Source: Candidatus Bathyarchaeota archaeon (lineage in GTDB: Archaea > Thermoproteota > CALKCG01 > B24 > JAGTQN01). From it: DNA of 43,202 nt. The position numbers were made by a program, and so were the translations under genes. The first letter of the stretch is position 1; every line of letters starts with the position of its first letter. Positions 7,579-14,911 of the stretch are shown in pieces. The stretch lies in NCBI GenBank assembly GCA_018396395.1, contig JAGTQN010000003.1:1-43202 (forward strand). Reading direction: 5' to 3'. Below the pieces are notes generated by a model that did no database searches, was not told the origin of the DNA, and saw nothing but the letters and a program-made list of their open reading frames with translations.

Positions 7579-7998
7579 ATGAAGGGCAGGGAAAGGGATC
7601 CCCTAAACCTTATTCCTGAGAGACGACAGGACCTTCTTTGGGAGACTACGCCCACGGGAGAGGTTTCTGTTACCATAAAGCAGCGAAGCCTATTCCCTAT
7701 TCCCCAAAGGCTTAGGAAAATAGTATTTGATGAAACAGGCTCCTACGTCCTCAGCCTCATCGATGGACGAATGACGGGTTTTGAGATTGCCCGAATTTTA
7801 AGCGAGGCAAAGGGCTTGGGCATCGAACAGGCGGAGGCTTCCTTGAGGGAATTCCTCAAAACCCTTCAGAGCCGAGGCATTATTACCCTTCGAGGGGGCT
7901 TTGGTCATTGTAAGGCATGTGGGGCAGACCTTCCAGAGGGAGCCCTTTACTGTCCCCAGTGCGGTACTAGGCAGGCTTCGGAGGAGAGCCATGGCTAG
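7579..7998 (+). CDS. PqqD-like domain protein with C-terminal zinc ribbon
   Basis: 139 residues. Residues about 30-100 have the PqqD pattern (FDETGSYVLSLIDGRMTGFE, IARILSEAKG, FLKTLQSRGIITL), a winged-helix fold that in RiPP pathways binds precursor leader peptides. Residues about 110-131 form a zinc ribbon, CKACGADL...YCPQCGTR. The Shine-Dalgarno GGAGGG at 7564-7569 supports the ATG at 7579. No radical-SAM maturase is adjacent, so a RiPP role is not shown; stand-alone archaeal PqqD-like proteins are largely uncharacterised. Its last 32 bp overlap the 3' end of thrS on the opposite strand. Confidence 0.7.
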   Translation: MKGRERDPLNLIPERRQDLLWETTPTGEVSVTIKQRSLFPIPQRLRKIVFDETGSYVLSLIDGRMTGFEIARILSEAKGLGIEQAEASLREFLKTLQSRGIITLRGGFGHCKACGADLPEGALYCPQCGTRQASEESHG

Positions 7999-10033
7999 GA
8001 TTAGGCTTCCCGAGGCCCTCCTTAGGCTTGGGAGATGGGCGCCCTTTTCCCCAAGGAACAAAGGTAATCCTTCGGCTTAGTTCCATGGGAAGGTAAGAGG
8101 GCCTGAAGGGCATCCCTTGGCACTTTTCCCGGATCTCTTGGATAAGCTCAGGAAGGCTCATAGCCTGGCGAAATTCCTCTTGGATGCCAGACTTCTCCCT
8201 AACGACGACTGGAAGCTTATCGCTTTCAAGCTCCCTATCGCCTAGGACGATGATGTAGGGAACCCAGCTCGTCTTGGCATCCATAACCCTCTTGGGAACC
8301 GATAGGTTCCTGTCATCTAAGGAAACCCTGATACCCTCGGATTGGAGCCTTTCGGCAATTTCCCTACACTTGGCCAAATGCCTATCAGCGACTGGAATAA
8401 GCCTCACTTGATCTGGGGATAGCCAAAGGGGAAGCATGGGAGCCTTTCCCCTCTCCTCATCCTTGGCGGCATTCTCCAAGAGGATGTAGAGGGTCCTTTC
8501 GAGGCTTCCGAAGGATGAGGCATGGAGGATGATACATGGAAGTTTCCTTCCATCCTCCGCCACATATCGGATTCCAAACCTCTCCCCATTCTTCACATCA
8601 TACTGAACGGTCGATATCTGGACATTCGCCTCATCGGCCCCTATCGCCTGATATTCGTTCTTGATGGCGTAATAATGGGTCATCTCCTTTGTGAGTTTGA
8701 AAAAACTCGGAACGCCCATCTTTACGCAAAGATCCTTTAGCCAAGCTTTATGCTTCTCATAAAACCATTCTACGCCCTCCCATCCTAGGACCCAATTTCC
8801 CTTAGCTATGACTCGATCCATAAGATCCTTGAATATGAGGCATAGCTTCTCGAACTCTTCCTTCGCCTGATCCTCGTTACCGCAGAAGCAGTGCTGATCC
8901 GTCATGGTGAATTGTCTCAGCCTCCTCAGACCCACGAGTTCTCCGCTCAGCTCCCTCCTGAAGCATGGGACCTCCTCATAGACCTTCACGGGAAGATGCC
9001 GATGGCTGAAGATTGCCTTCTGAACGAAGGGAAAGGCTCCGGGATCCGAGGAGAAACGAAGGACGAAGGTCTCACCCTCATATTCCATGGCATAGTCCCT
9101 TTCATGAAACTCCCCCATCAGCTGCCTTATGGCTTCCACGCTCTGCCTATAGATTAGGGGGTTCTGGATCTTCATGGCCCCCCATGGTATGGCAACCTTA
9201 AAGAGGGCATAGTCCTTGATGAGATCGAAGATGAGGGCTCCGTTTGGGTAGAGCTTGAAGTTTCCGAGGTCGCTCTCGGGACAATAATCCATGAGCTCGA
9301 GTTTTCGCATATAATCGATGTGCTTGGGGACTCGCCTCCCAGGGTTTCCCTCCAGCTCATTCCTAACAAAGATCCAAAGGAGCCTGTAGACCTCTTGCCC
9401 GCGCTGAAAAATGGGACATTCCTTCCAGTTATCGGGAGTAACCTCGTACTCGCTTCCATCTGCATCGACAAGAATGAACCTTCCGAACCTTTCGCCCTCC
9501 ATAGCCCTCCCCTCCACCTTCTCTGCCTCCTTCCTTTCCTTAACCGCCTCCTCCCCCCTTCCCATCCTCCTCTTCCCCTGCCTCAAAGCCTCTGCCCCCG
9601 CACCCAAAGGAACTATGGACCTAGAAAGCTCAGAAAGGGGATGGCCCTTGCATTCGATGGTAAAGCCCTTATACCAACCGAAGGGGCTCCTTCCAACCTT
9701 AAATTCTCCTAAAGTCGAAAGGGAGGCCTCTAGGTTTTGAAGGATCTTTATCGCCACCCTTGGCTTGGCGAGTTCTGGGGATAGGTGGGCATAGGGATAG
9801 AGCATCACATTCTTTGCGCCAACTTTTCTAGCCACATCGGCGACTTCTTGGGCCGCCTTCATCACCACGTCTTCTGGACTAACCTCATCGATGGACTCGA
9901 CTGTGCAGAAGGCTACGAGGACATTCTTCATAGCCTGACTTTTCCTATCCTCCGTAAGCTCCTCCCTTTCCGATGTGGCAGGACTTTTTACTTGGTAGGC
10001 GAAGCTATCGGCATGGATTAGGAGTAGCTTCAT
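7967..10033 (-). CDS. thrS: Threonyl-tRNA synthetase, archaeal type
   Basis: 688 residues, charging tRNA-Thr. Residues 1-145 form the archaeal D-Tyr-deacylase-like editing domain (MKLLLIHADSFAYQVKSPA, MLYPYAHLS), which removes mischarged serine. The class II catalytic core follows with motif 2 FRRELSGELVGLRRLRQFTM (358-377), the DQHCFCG segment after it, and a motif 3 region HASSFGSLERTLYILLE near 504-520. The anticodon-binding domain spans about 540-640 (LIPVADRHLAKCREIAERL). A Lys/Pro-rich tail of about 35 residues is longer than usual and overlaps the pqqD-like gene tail to tail. The start at 10033 exactly matches the family N-terminus. A 20-bp tandem repeat lies upstream at 10167-10206. 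Confidence 0.95.
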   Translation of the reverse strand: MKLLLIHADSFAYQVKSPATSEREELTEDRKSQAMKNVLVAFCTVESIDEVSPEDVVMKAAQEVADVARKVGAKNVMLYPYAHLSPELAKPRVAIKILQNLEASLSTLGEFKVGRSPFGWYKGFTIECKGHPLSELSRSIVPLGAGAEALRQGKRRMGRGEEAVKERKEAEKVEGRAMEGERFGRFILVDADGSEYEVTPDNWKECPIFQRGQEVYRLLWIFVRNELEGNPGRRVPKHIDYMRKLELMDYCPESDLGNFKLYPNGALIFDLIKDYALFKVAIPWGAMKIQNPLIYRQSVEAIRQLMGEFHERDYAMEYEGETFVLRFSSDPGAFPFVQKAIFSHRHLPVKVYEEVPCFRRELSGELVGLRRLRQFTMTDQHCFCGNEDQAKEEFEKLCLIFKDLMDRVIAKGNWVLGWEGVEWFYEKHKAWLKDLCVKMGVPSFFKLTKEMTHYYAIKNEYQAIGADEANVQISTVQYDVKNGERFGIRYVAEDGRKLPCIILHASSFGSLERTLYILLENAAKDEERGKAPMLPLWLSPDQVRLIPVADRHLAKCREIAERLQSEGIRVSLDDRNLSVPKRVMDAKTSWVPYIIVLGDRELESDKLPVVVREKSGIQEEFRQAMSLPELIQEIREKCQGMPFRPSYLPMELSRRITFVPWGKGRPSPKPKEGLGKPNPSHGSPPKPA

Positions 10034-10664
10034 GGAAAACCCTTGGAGGCTTGAAACATAGGAACCCAGGCCTTATGGGCGCTAATGGCGCCTGCCTTTG
10101 GGGGTTTGGCTTTCACTTTGGCTTTGCATCACCTGGCCTCCAATATAGGTTTAAGGTCTTACATTTAAAACTTTACTTTTCTTGCGAAAACTTTACTTTT
10201 CTTGCGCCATCTTATATGGCTTTATGGATCCGTCCTTCCTGTTCTTAGAGAACAAATTTTAATATAACCTCGAGGCGGAAAATATCCGAGACGATAATTC
10301 AATTAGGCGCTAGAACTAATCCAAAGGAGTCATCGATGAAATTATGCCGTTGCTTTTTCCCATATCCATAATAGCGCATCTCAAATCAAATCAAATAATC
10401 CTAGCTGTTTGCCAAATTCTTAGCCCTTTAAGTTATTCAAAAAGATATCGGAAATTTAATAGTAGTTTTTAGATTATATTGGAGTTTTCTACGATTTATT
10501 GACTAAAATTCGCTCATATTAAGAAGACGGTAAATGGCTGTCCTTCCTTTATGAGGCCAGTTTCAGTTCTTCAGCTAAGCTAGAAACGTACTTATTTTAC
10601 TTAACCTTAATGGCCAGAGAAGGCGTAGGCCATCAGCTTAATATGAACGCTAAACTTTATCCCT
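10034..10664. other. Intergenic region upstream of thrS
   Basis: About 630 bp without a recognisable gene. It contains the perfect 20-bp tandem duplication (10167-10206) and a short CAAAT run near 10383-10397; the rest is AT-rich and appears non-coding on both strands. Confidence 0.55.
10167..10206 (-). repeat. Perfect 20-bp tandem duplication upstream of thrS
   Basis: AAAACTTTACTTTTCTTGCG occurs twice head to tail (10167-10186 and 10187-10206), about 135-175 bp upstream of the thrS start. Two identical sites in a promoter-proximal position could be a regulator-binding pair; a simple duplication is equally possible. Confidence 0.7.
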
Positions 10665-11268
10665 TTATTTCCTTTCTTCCTTTTTATATTCGAAGTAAGA
10701 GTAAGCAATCGTATAAAAATAACAGAAATTATAAATAATAGCATTAATAGAATAAAAATCAGAAGAGAAAATAGCAAAGAAAGTGATGATTCCAACAATC
10801 TTAAAAAGTCTTCCTCCTAGCTTATGAGTCTTCTTCCAGACCTTCTCATTGCTTAAGGTCCATGGAGTTCTTATCCTATGAACCAATTCATTTTTGCATT
10901 CTCCACTAGAATTCAAACAAAGTAGAAGAGTAACGCAAAACCTGGAATGATAAATCTCATAATATCCAATCTTATTCCAAAATTCCATAGAATCGTTAGT
11001 ACATATAGATAGAAAAAGAATCCCATCATAATTGTTACAAAAGCATCATAGTATCTTCGAAATTTTTCTATATTTTCTCTCAGTGGATCGATCCTTGGAA
11101 TTGCAACAAACAATAAAAACAGTAGAACAGATATGAAAGGCAATAAAAACATACCCCAGAATTTATGTATAAAGCCATACGCTTCCCCCTGTAAGTTCCA
11201 ATGGGAAGCCATTTTTCAGGCATGCAAGGATAAGCATAAATACCGATGATGAAGGAAAGGAGGATCAT
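10665..11268 (-). pseudogene. SdpI/YhfL-family membrane protein, disabled by several point lesions
   Basis: Read with frame corrections the minus strand gives ILLSFIIGIYAYPCMPEKW, then MASHWNLQGEAYGFIHKFWG with three to four hydrophobic segments, then IRTPWTLSNEKVWKKTHKLG and GRLFKIVGIITFFAIFSS, ending YSYFEYKKEERK. This is the DUF1648 plus SdpI layout (SdpI gives immunity to the SdpC toxin in Bacillus; archaeal homologues are unassigned). Lesions: a missing A in the run CCTGAAAAATGG near 11218, an in-frame TGA near 10914 where the family has Gly, and one missing base at ATAGGATAAGA near 10875. All are single-base events and the rest is well preserved, so decay is recent. Confidence 0.8.
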
Positions 11269-11511
11269 TATGGATGTGACGAGTCAAGCCTTTCTCATAA
11301 GGGAATACCCCTTATGCCGAAGAGCTCCTCCTTAAGCCCCATTATCGTTATATTTTTTTGCTTTATGACTCAATCTATTTTCGGATTTTCCCTAAAGTCT
11401 ATTGCTATTCTTCGGGCGAGCACCATCGAAAATCTACGGATTAAAGGCGAATGTCAGATCTTAAAGGAAGGTAAAGCTTAATCGAACCATAAAGCCTCTT
11501 TTCCTTGGAGT

Positions 11512-11995
11512 ATGGGCCATAAAAGAGTTAATGGCATTCTTGGAGATATGGGAAGAAAGAGGTTGAAAGATGCGTCATTCTTAGTCGATACTGAAGCATT
11601 CTACAAAACAATCCTACCAATAGAGGCTAAAGAACTCAAGAGAGGGTGTTCAAGAATTCAACTTATCCATGGATTTAGGTTTTCAGCCTCAACCAAACCC
11701 TTATCCAGCCATGGAGAAATGCATGGTTTAACAAGCAAGCCAGCGAATTCTTGGACACGCCCGAACTCAAGATAAAACCTTTAAAGCCCAAAATAACCTT
11801 CGCCGATAACATCGAAATCGAAAGCCTGCATCTCACTAGTGTATGCAAAAAGTCCTAGATAGGGGATGGAGCATTTCAAGTAGCCATAATGGAGATTCCG
11901 GAATCACTGCTTGATGTAACAACCTGGGAAGGTTTAGGGCTAAAAGTCGACCTGTAAGAGGAAACGGGAATACTTAAGATCATTATGGTGCGGTA
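11512..11995 (+). pseudogene. Second retropepsin-like protease relic
   Basis: The first frame gives KDASFLVDTEAFYKTILP, matching the active-site region of the protease at 3243-3592 but with DTE instead of DTG. After about 100 bp of unrelated or scrambled sequence another frame gives ITFADNIEIESLHLTSVCKK and, after a stop, GAFQVAIMEIPESLLDVTTW and EGLGLKVDL, matching the other relic's LPVAIMDVPEPLLGVTALEG. Catalytic glycine lost, frames broken and a stop inside: a dead paralogue. Confidence 0.7.
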
Positions 11996-12208
11996 ATCCA
12001 CAGCTCTACACTTAAATAGAAAAGATTATTTCAGCGAACTTCATAAGCGTGCATAAAAGACTTTACCTAAATGGAAGCATTCATGCTAGCGCGTAGATTA
12101 ATCAAAGCCGTGAGCATGCTCTAAGGCTTATGACTTCAGATATGATATCTTAAGTGGTTGCACCGCTCGATACTAGCCTTAACGATAGCGGGCAGTCGCA
12201 TTTTATTT

Positions 12209-12655
12209 TTATTTTTGCCTTTCCGAAACCCAGTAACTCCTTCCAGAGGATAGAATCTCCTTCTTAAAAATCGTAGCCTCATGCTTATAGCGCTCTACCG
12301 CCTCAGCCAAGGTTTTGAAAAGCTCCTTTCTATGCCTTGCGGCCACGACGACATAGACGAGATCCTCGCCTATTCCAAATTCACCCAGCAAATGATGGAT
12401 CCGAACATCTACGATTCCCTCCCTCTTCATAAGATCAAGGCATATTCTTTCAAGTTCATCATTGGCCCTTTCCTCATAGGCTTCTAATCGGAGACTCTCC
12501 ACTTCTTCCCCCATCGATGTTTCGCCACGAACTACACCGACGAAGATGCCGAGGCATCCAGCCCCTCTGAAGGAAGGATTCCTCCTCACATCTCCGATGA
12601 TCTCTTCTAGGGAGATTTCCCCTTTTCGATGAACGGATCCATGCTTCATCGCCAT
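12209..12655 (-). CDS. moaE: Molybdopterin synthase catalytic subunit MoaE
   Basis: 148 residues, the usual MoaE length. It shows GCLGIFVGVVRGET, LEAYEERANDELERI, VDVRIHHLLGEFGIGEDLVY, VVVAARHRKELFKTLAEAVE and RYKHEATIFKKE. Lys124 and Lys131 have the spacing of the catalytic lysines K119/K126 of E. coli MoaE. With MoaD it transfers sulfur to precursor Z to make molybdopterin, the pterin of Mo/W cofactors. MoaD is not in the window. The gene is separated by about 100 bp from the divergently read tRNA genes. Confidence 0.92.
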   Translation of the reverse strand: MAMKHGSVHRKGEISLEEIIGDVRRNPSFRGAGCLGIFVGVVRGETSMGEEVESLRLEAYEERANDELERICLDLMKREGIVDVRIHHLLGEFGIGEDLVYVVVAARHRKELFKTLAEAVERYKHEATIFKKEILSSGRSYWVSERQK

Positions 12656-12722
12656 TCCCTTCCCTCACCTCCCCAGATCCTTTGGTTTTGAAATCTACAG
12701 CCCCCTTATTCCTTTGAACCAA

Positions 12723-12734
12723 AGCTTATATTAG
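12723..12734 (+). promoter_or_regulatory. TATA-box promoter of the tRNA genes
   Basis: AGCTTATATTAG lies about 25-30 bp upstream of the tRNA-Ser 5' end (12758), the standard archaeal TATA spacing. The two tRNAs, 30 bp apart, probably share it. Confidence 0.6.
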
Positions 12735-12770
12735 CCCTTTGGGAAAAAAATTACTGCGCCGGGGTAGCCT

Positions 12771-12788
12771 AGAGCATTGAGTGCGGGT
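12771..12788 (+). other. tRNA-Ser intron 1 (D-arm, 18 nt)
   Basis: Removal of 18 nt restores GCCT + AGCCTGGTA + GGGT as a normal D-arm. Because of flanking repeats the exact limits can slide from 12770-12787 to 12773-12790. The position is non-canonical (around tRNA nucleotides 13-16). Confidence 0.65.
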
Positions 12789-12813
12789 AGCCTGGTAGGG
12801 TGCAGGCCTGCTA

Positions 12814-12841
12814 TCCAAGAGATCTGGTATTGTGGGTTGAA
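12814..12841 (+). other. tRNA-Ser intron 2 (canonical 37/38, 28 nt)
   Basis: It lies directly after A37 of the anticodon loop. A bulge UA^T at the 5' site and aa^A at the 3' site can be drawn around a short helix, as expected of a bulge-helix-bulge substrate; the 4-bp helix has one U-U mismatch. Confidence 0.75.
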
Positions 12842-12875
12842 AGCCTGTGGCGCATCCGCGCCTCACGGGTTCAAA

Positions 12876-12893
12876 AACGCAAGGCGTGGAAAA
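12876..12893 (+). other. tRNA-Ser intron 3 (T-loop, 18 nt)
   Basis: The T-loop would be 25 nt without splicing. Removing 18 nt restores TTCAAAT. The intron carries an ACGC-AAG-GCGT hairpin, and TTC/GAA plus 3-nt bulges give a relaxed bulge-helix-bulge. A-runs at both ends let the limits slide by up to three bases. Confidence 0.7.
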
Positions 12894-12937
12894 TCCCGTC
12901 CCCGGCGCCTAGCAAAGTGCCAAAAAGCCTGGCTGAA

Positions 12938-13032
12938 GGGCCGGTCGTCTAGTCTGGTTAGGATGCCACCCTTACGAAGCCATAGGACTTTAGGAAAGGT
13001 GGCGGTCGCCGGTTCAAGTCCGGCCCGGCCCA
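12938..13032 (+). tRNA. tRNA-Val(UAC) with one canonical intron
   Basis: Acceptor GGGCCGG (12938-12944)/CCGGCCC (13025-13031), discriminator A. D-arm GTCT/GGAT with loop AGTCTGGTTA; anticodon stem CCACC (12966-12970)/GGTGG (12998-13002); anticodon TAC at 12973-12975; variable loop CGGTC; T-arm GCCGG TTCAAGT CCGGC. The 20-nt intron 12977-12996 follows G37: CTTA (12971-12974) pairs fully with TAGG (12991-12994), giving a proper 4-bp bulge-helix-bulge core. Mature length 75 nt, no encoded CCA. An integrase fragment begins about 90 bp downstream. Confidence 0.88.
12977..12996 (+). other. tRNA-Val intron (37/38, 20 nt)
   Basis: Canonical position after G37. Cleavage as CG^a and aa^A fits the bulge-helix-bulge rule. 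Confidence 0.8.
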
Positions 13033-13121
13033 CTTAAATTTTTAAGTGAATCCTTAAATCAGAACATGCTTCCTCCCCTAATTGATGGGTATGAAGGCTA
13101 AGTGTGTGTTTGCTTTAGGAT

Positions 13122-13315
13122 GTGGATGTTAGGCGTTGGTTTGACAATTTGGCGGCTAAATCTATCGTGACGGCTACTGTTTATCTTAGGACTTGGGTTT
13201 TTACTGCGAGCTTAACAAAAACTGATGCTAAGGCGATTCCCAAAGTTGCCAAAACCAAGGCTTTCAGGGATGACTTCACAGACTTTATTACGCATATGGA
13301 GCGTGAGGGCAAGCA
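13122..13315 (+). pseudogene. N-terminal fragment of an archaeal tyrosine recombinase (integrase)
   Basis: About 65 residues match the SAM-like/core-binding N-domain of archaeal integrases: VRRWFDNLAAKSIVTATVYL, KTDAKAIPKVAKTKAFRDDF, TDFITHMEREGK. The matching part stops at about 13315, where the DNA becomes the antisense of a Cas4-like relic; the catalytic domain is missing. It lies just downstream of tRNA-Val, a usual integration target, so it is probably the scar of an integrated virus or plasmid. The short N-terminal piece recalls the int(N) fragment left by SSV-type integration, but I see no duplicated tRNA end. Confidence 0.7.
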
Positions 13316-13717
13316 TAGGCCACAAGCTGATACTTATGATCCATATACCTTTTTACCTTGTCAGAGCTCATTTTCTTATATCGACTGGAACATACTCGCC
13401 CTTAACAGTCCTTATTACAAAGTCCACCACGCCCTGAAGCTGAAGGCTTTTTGAAACAAGAGGAACAAAAAGAGACTTCTCAGCGCCAACAAATTCAGGC
13501 GAATAATAGACTGCATCTTTTCGCTAAGCTCTTTACGCACATACTCCATACGCAATTCTTGGCTTTCCTCCTGCTGAGAACCAAAAACAAGCTGGGCATG
13601 CAAAACACCATCGAAATACACAGGCCTTGGACAGTAAACATGCTTAACATCAGTAACCGAAACCAGGGATTCAGCAACGTAAGAAATGGGTAACTGCCAT
13701 TTTTCAGCCTTATTCAT
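13310..13717 (-). pseudogene. Cas4-like (RecB/Dna2-type) nuclease relic
   Basis: Starting at 13717 the frame gives SVTDVKHVYCPRPVYFDGVL, the first Fe-S cysteine region of Cas4. After a frameshift: KDAVYYSPEFVGAEKSLFVP and LQGVVDFVIRTVKGEYVPVD, the PD-(D/E)xK nuclease core. After another frame change: RYMDHKYQLVAYAL, the QxxxY motif IV. The C-terminal cysteine cluster is missing and the sequence ends against the integrase fragment. No CRISPR array or other cas gene is visible, so it was probably an element-borne or stand-alone Cas4. The 3' end of the toxin gene ends at its start, 4 bp overlapping. Confidence 0.72.
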
Positions 13718-14241
13718 TCCTTATTCTTTTCCAACTTTTCTATGCTTTCCATAATTTTCGCGTAAGTTTCAATGCTGCATCTCCATCCAGCGAGAATCAT
13801 GTCTTTTATCGCTTGCCTTATCCCCTCCTTTGTAATAATCCTTTGAGAAAAAGCTTTAACCAAAATGTATGGCGTTCCAGCGTAGGCTATTCCATAGATT
13901 TTTGCTGTTTTCCTCGCAACTTCATCGTCTATTATGGCTATTCCGCCCAGCTCTTTGGCTATGGCCAGAGCTTCAGCGTCAGTCACATGAAGGCCCTTTG
14001 TTTGTAAAATGGTTTCCAAGAAACTTGTGTATTTGGGTTTTACAACTTTGAAAACACCCTTTTGAAATAACTTTTCCAAGGCTATGGCATCTGCAATGCC
14101 CTTACGCTTGCCTTCATCCACAACCTCACATTTCACGTTTGGAGAAGTCAACTTTTCACATTCCAATTCTTCAAAAATTCGGCTTAATCCAATCTTTGTT
14201 ATGTAAATTAACGGAGTTGAATTGAAAACAAGTAGCTTCAT
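13714..14241 (-). CDS. PIN-domain toxin (DUF3368 type, VapC-like)
   Basis: 175 residues. Acidic PIN motifs are seen at VFNSTPLIYITKIGL, CEVVDEGKRKGIADA, HVTDAEALAIAKEL and AIIDDEVARKTAKIYG; the C-terminus IRQAIKDMILAGWRCSIETYA is the DUF3368 signature. Such proteins are predicted Mg-dependent RNases acting as type II toxins. The start overlaps the antitoxin stop by 4 bp (ATGA), the normal coupled arrangement. Both genes are intact among relics, next to a tRNA and an integrase scar, suggesting they were cargo of the lost element and persist through addiction. Confidence 0.85.
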   Translation of the reverse strand: MKLLVFNSTPLIYITKIGLSRIFEELECEKLTSPNVKCEVVDEGKRKGIADAIALEKLFQKGVFKVVKPKYTSFLETILQTKGLHVTDAEALAIAKELGGIAIIDDEVARKTAKIYGIAYAGTPYILVKAFSQRIITKEGIRQAIKDMILAGWRCSIETYAKIMESIEKLEKNKE

Positions 14242-14576
14242 TTTTGCTCTGCCGCAGATGCTTCTTTGAACTCTTTTTCAATTTCTTCTGGCGAATACCT
14301 AACCCACTCAACATTGCGTTGCTTCACGAGGTCGGCGAACTCCCAAAGCGAGAGCTTAGCCATCTCCGCAGCCTTGGCAAAGGTGATCTTTCCATCGCGC
14401 AACAGCTCAAGGGCTGTTTGCTTATGCCATTCGCCAATGCCCAACTCAAGAAGAGTCCTAACAACAGTGGCCTTATCCAAACCTTCCCACTCAATTACTT
14501 CTTGAATTTCTTTCTCGATTTCCTCTGGAATTCTTACGGCTAAGGGCTTAAGCCTCAACTTCGCCACCGTAAACAA
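14238..14576 (-). CDS. UPF0175-family antitoxin
   Basis: 112 residues. The N-terminal part (LAVRIPEEIEKEIQEVIEWE, KATVVRTLLELGIGEW) resembles a ribbon-helix-helix DNA-binding segment; the UPF0175 part is LELLRDGKITFAKAAEMAKL and LWEFADLVKQRNVEW, a helix-turn-helix. The C-terminus (YSPEEIEKEFKEA) would contact the toxin. UPF0175 proteins are regularly paired with DUF3368 PIN toxins and repress their own operon. The promoter should lie in 14580-14640. Confidence 0.85.
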   Translation of the reverse strand: MFTVAKLRLKPLAVRIPEEIEKEIQEVIEWEGLDKATVVRTLLELGIGEWHKQTALELLRDGKITFAKAAEMAKLSLWEFADLVKQRNVEWVRYSPEEIEKEFKEASAAEQK

Positions 14577-14911
14577 AAGGTATCAAACGCATACTTAAGA
14601 GTTGCGTCGTCAAAAATAAGCCAACGGATGCGGAGCAAAAATCCCAATAAAGGGAATTGAAAGGCCGGAGTAGAGCTTATTTGGAGAAGCTCGCTAAAAA
14701 ACTTGATCCCTACGTGGAAGAGGACAAGATTCGTCCCGACAAATTAATAGGGAGCCTGCTTCCTTTGCAAAGGGTTCCCTTCGTTATGTGTATATTGTGA
14801 TGGCAGGGAAAGAGAGGATGCATGGAAGATTCTCCGCGGTCTTGGTGTTACCAAGCATATATAGAAATATGACCGCCAAACATTTGAGGATTGGCTACCT
14901 GGCGCCGCCTC
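14577..14911. other. Gap between antitoxin and IS6-like element
   Basis: No gene recognised. A short plus-strand stretch (about 14675-14795) reads LEKLAKKLDPYVEEDKIRPD without a convincing start and may be a gene scrap. Confidence 0.4.

Larger units (their letters stand above)
12758..12907 (+). tRNA. tRNA-Ser(GCU) with three introns
   Basis: Acceptor GCCGGGG (12758-12764) pairs with CCCCGGC (12900-12906); the discriminator is G (12907), as in serine tRNAs. The class II variable arm is GGCGC-ATCC-GCGCC (12849-12862). The anticodon stem CAGGC (12803-12807) pairs with GCCTG (12843-12847); the loop is CTGCTA...A with anticodon GCT at 12810-12812. The T-stem ACGGG/CCCGT is 12865-12869/12895-12899. 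Removing three introns (about 12771-12788, 12814-12841, 12876-12893; 18+28+18 nt) gives an 86-nt tRNA with D-loop AGCCTGGTA (A14, G15, G18, G19) and T-loop TTCAAAT. CCA is not encoded. Without all three removals the D- and T-loops would be abnormal. Confidence 0.85.

Noticed and set aside
11240-11300. C/D box small RNA (GATGATGA near 11246)
   Set aside because: No D box (CTGA) at suitable distance, and the sequence belongs to the SdpI relic start.
12777-13037. 86-codon ORF across the tRNAs
   Set aside because: The sequence is fully explained by two intron-containing tRNA genes.
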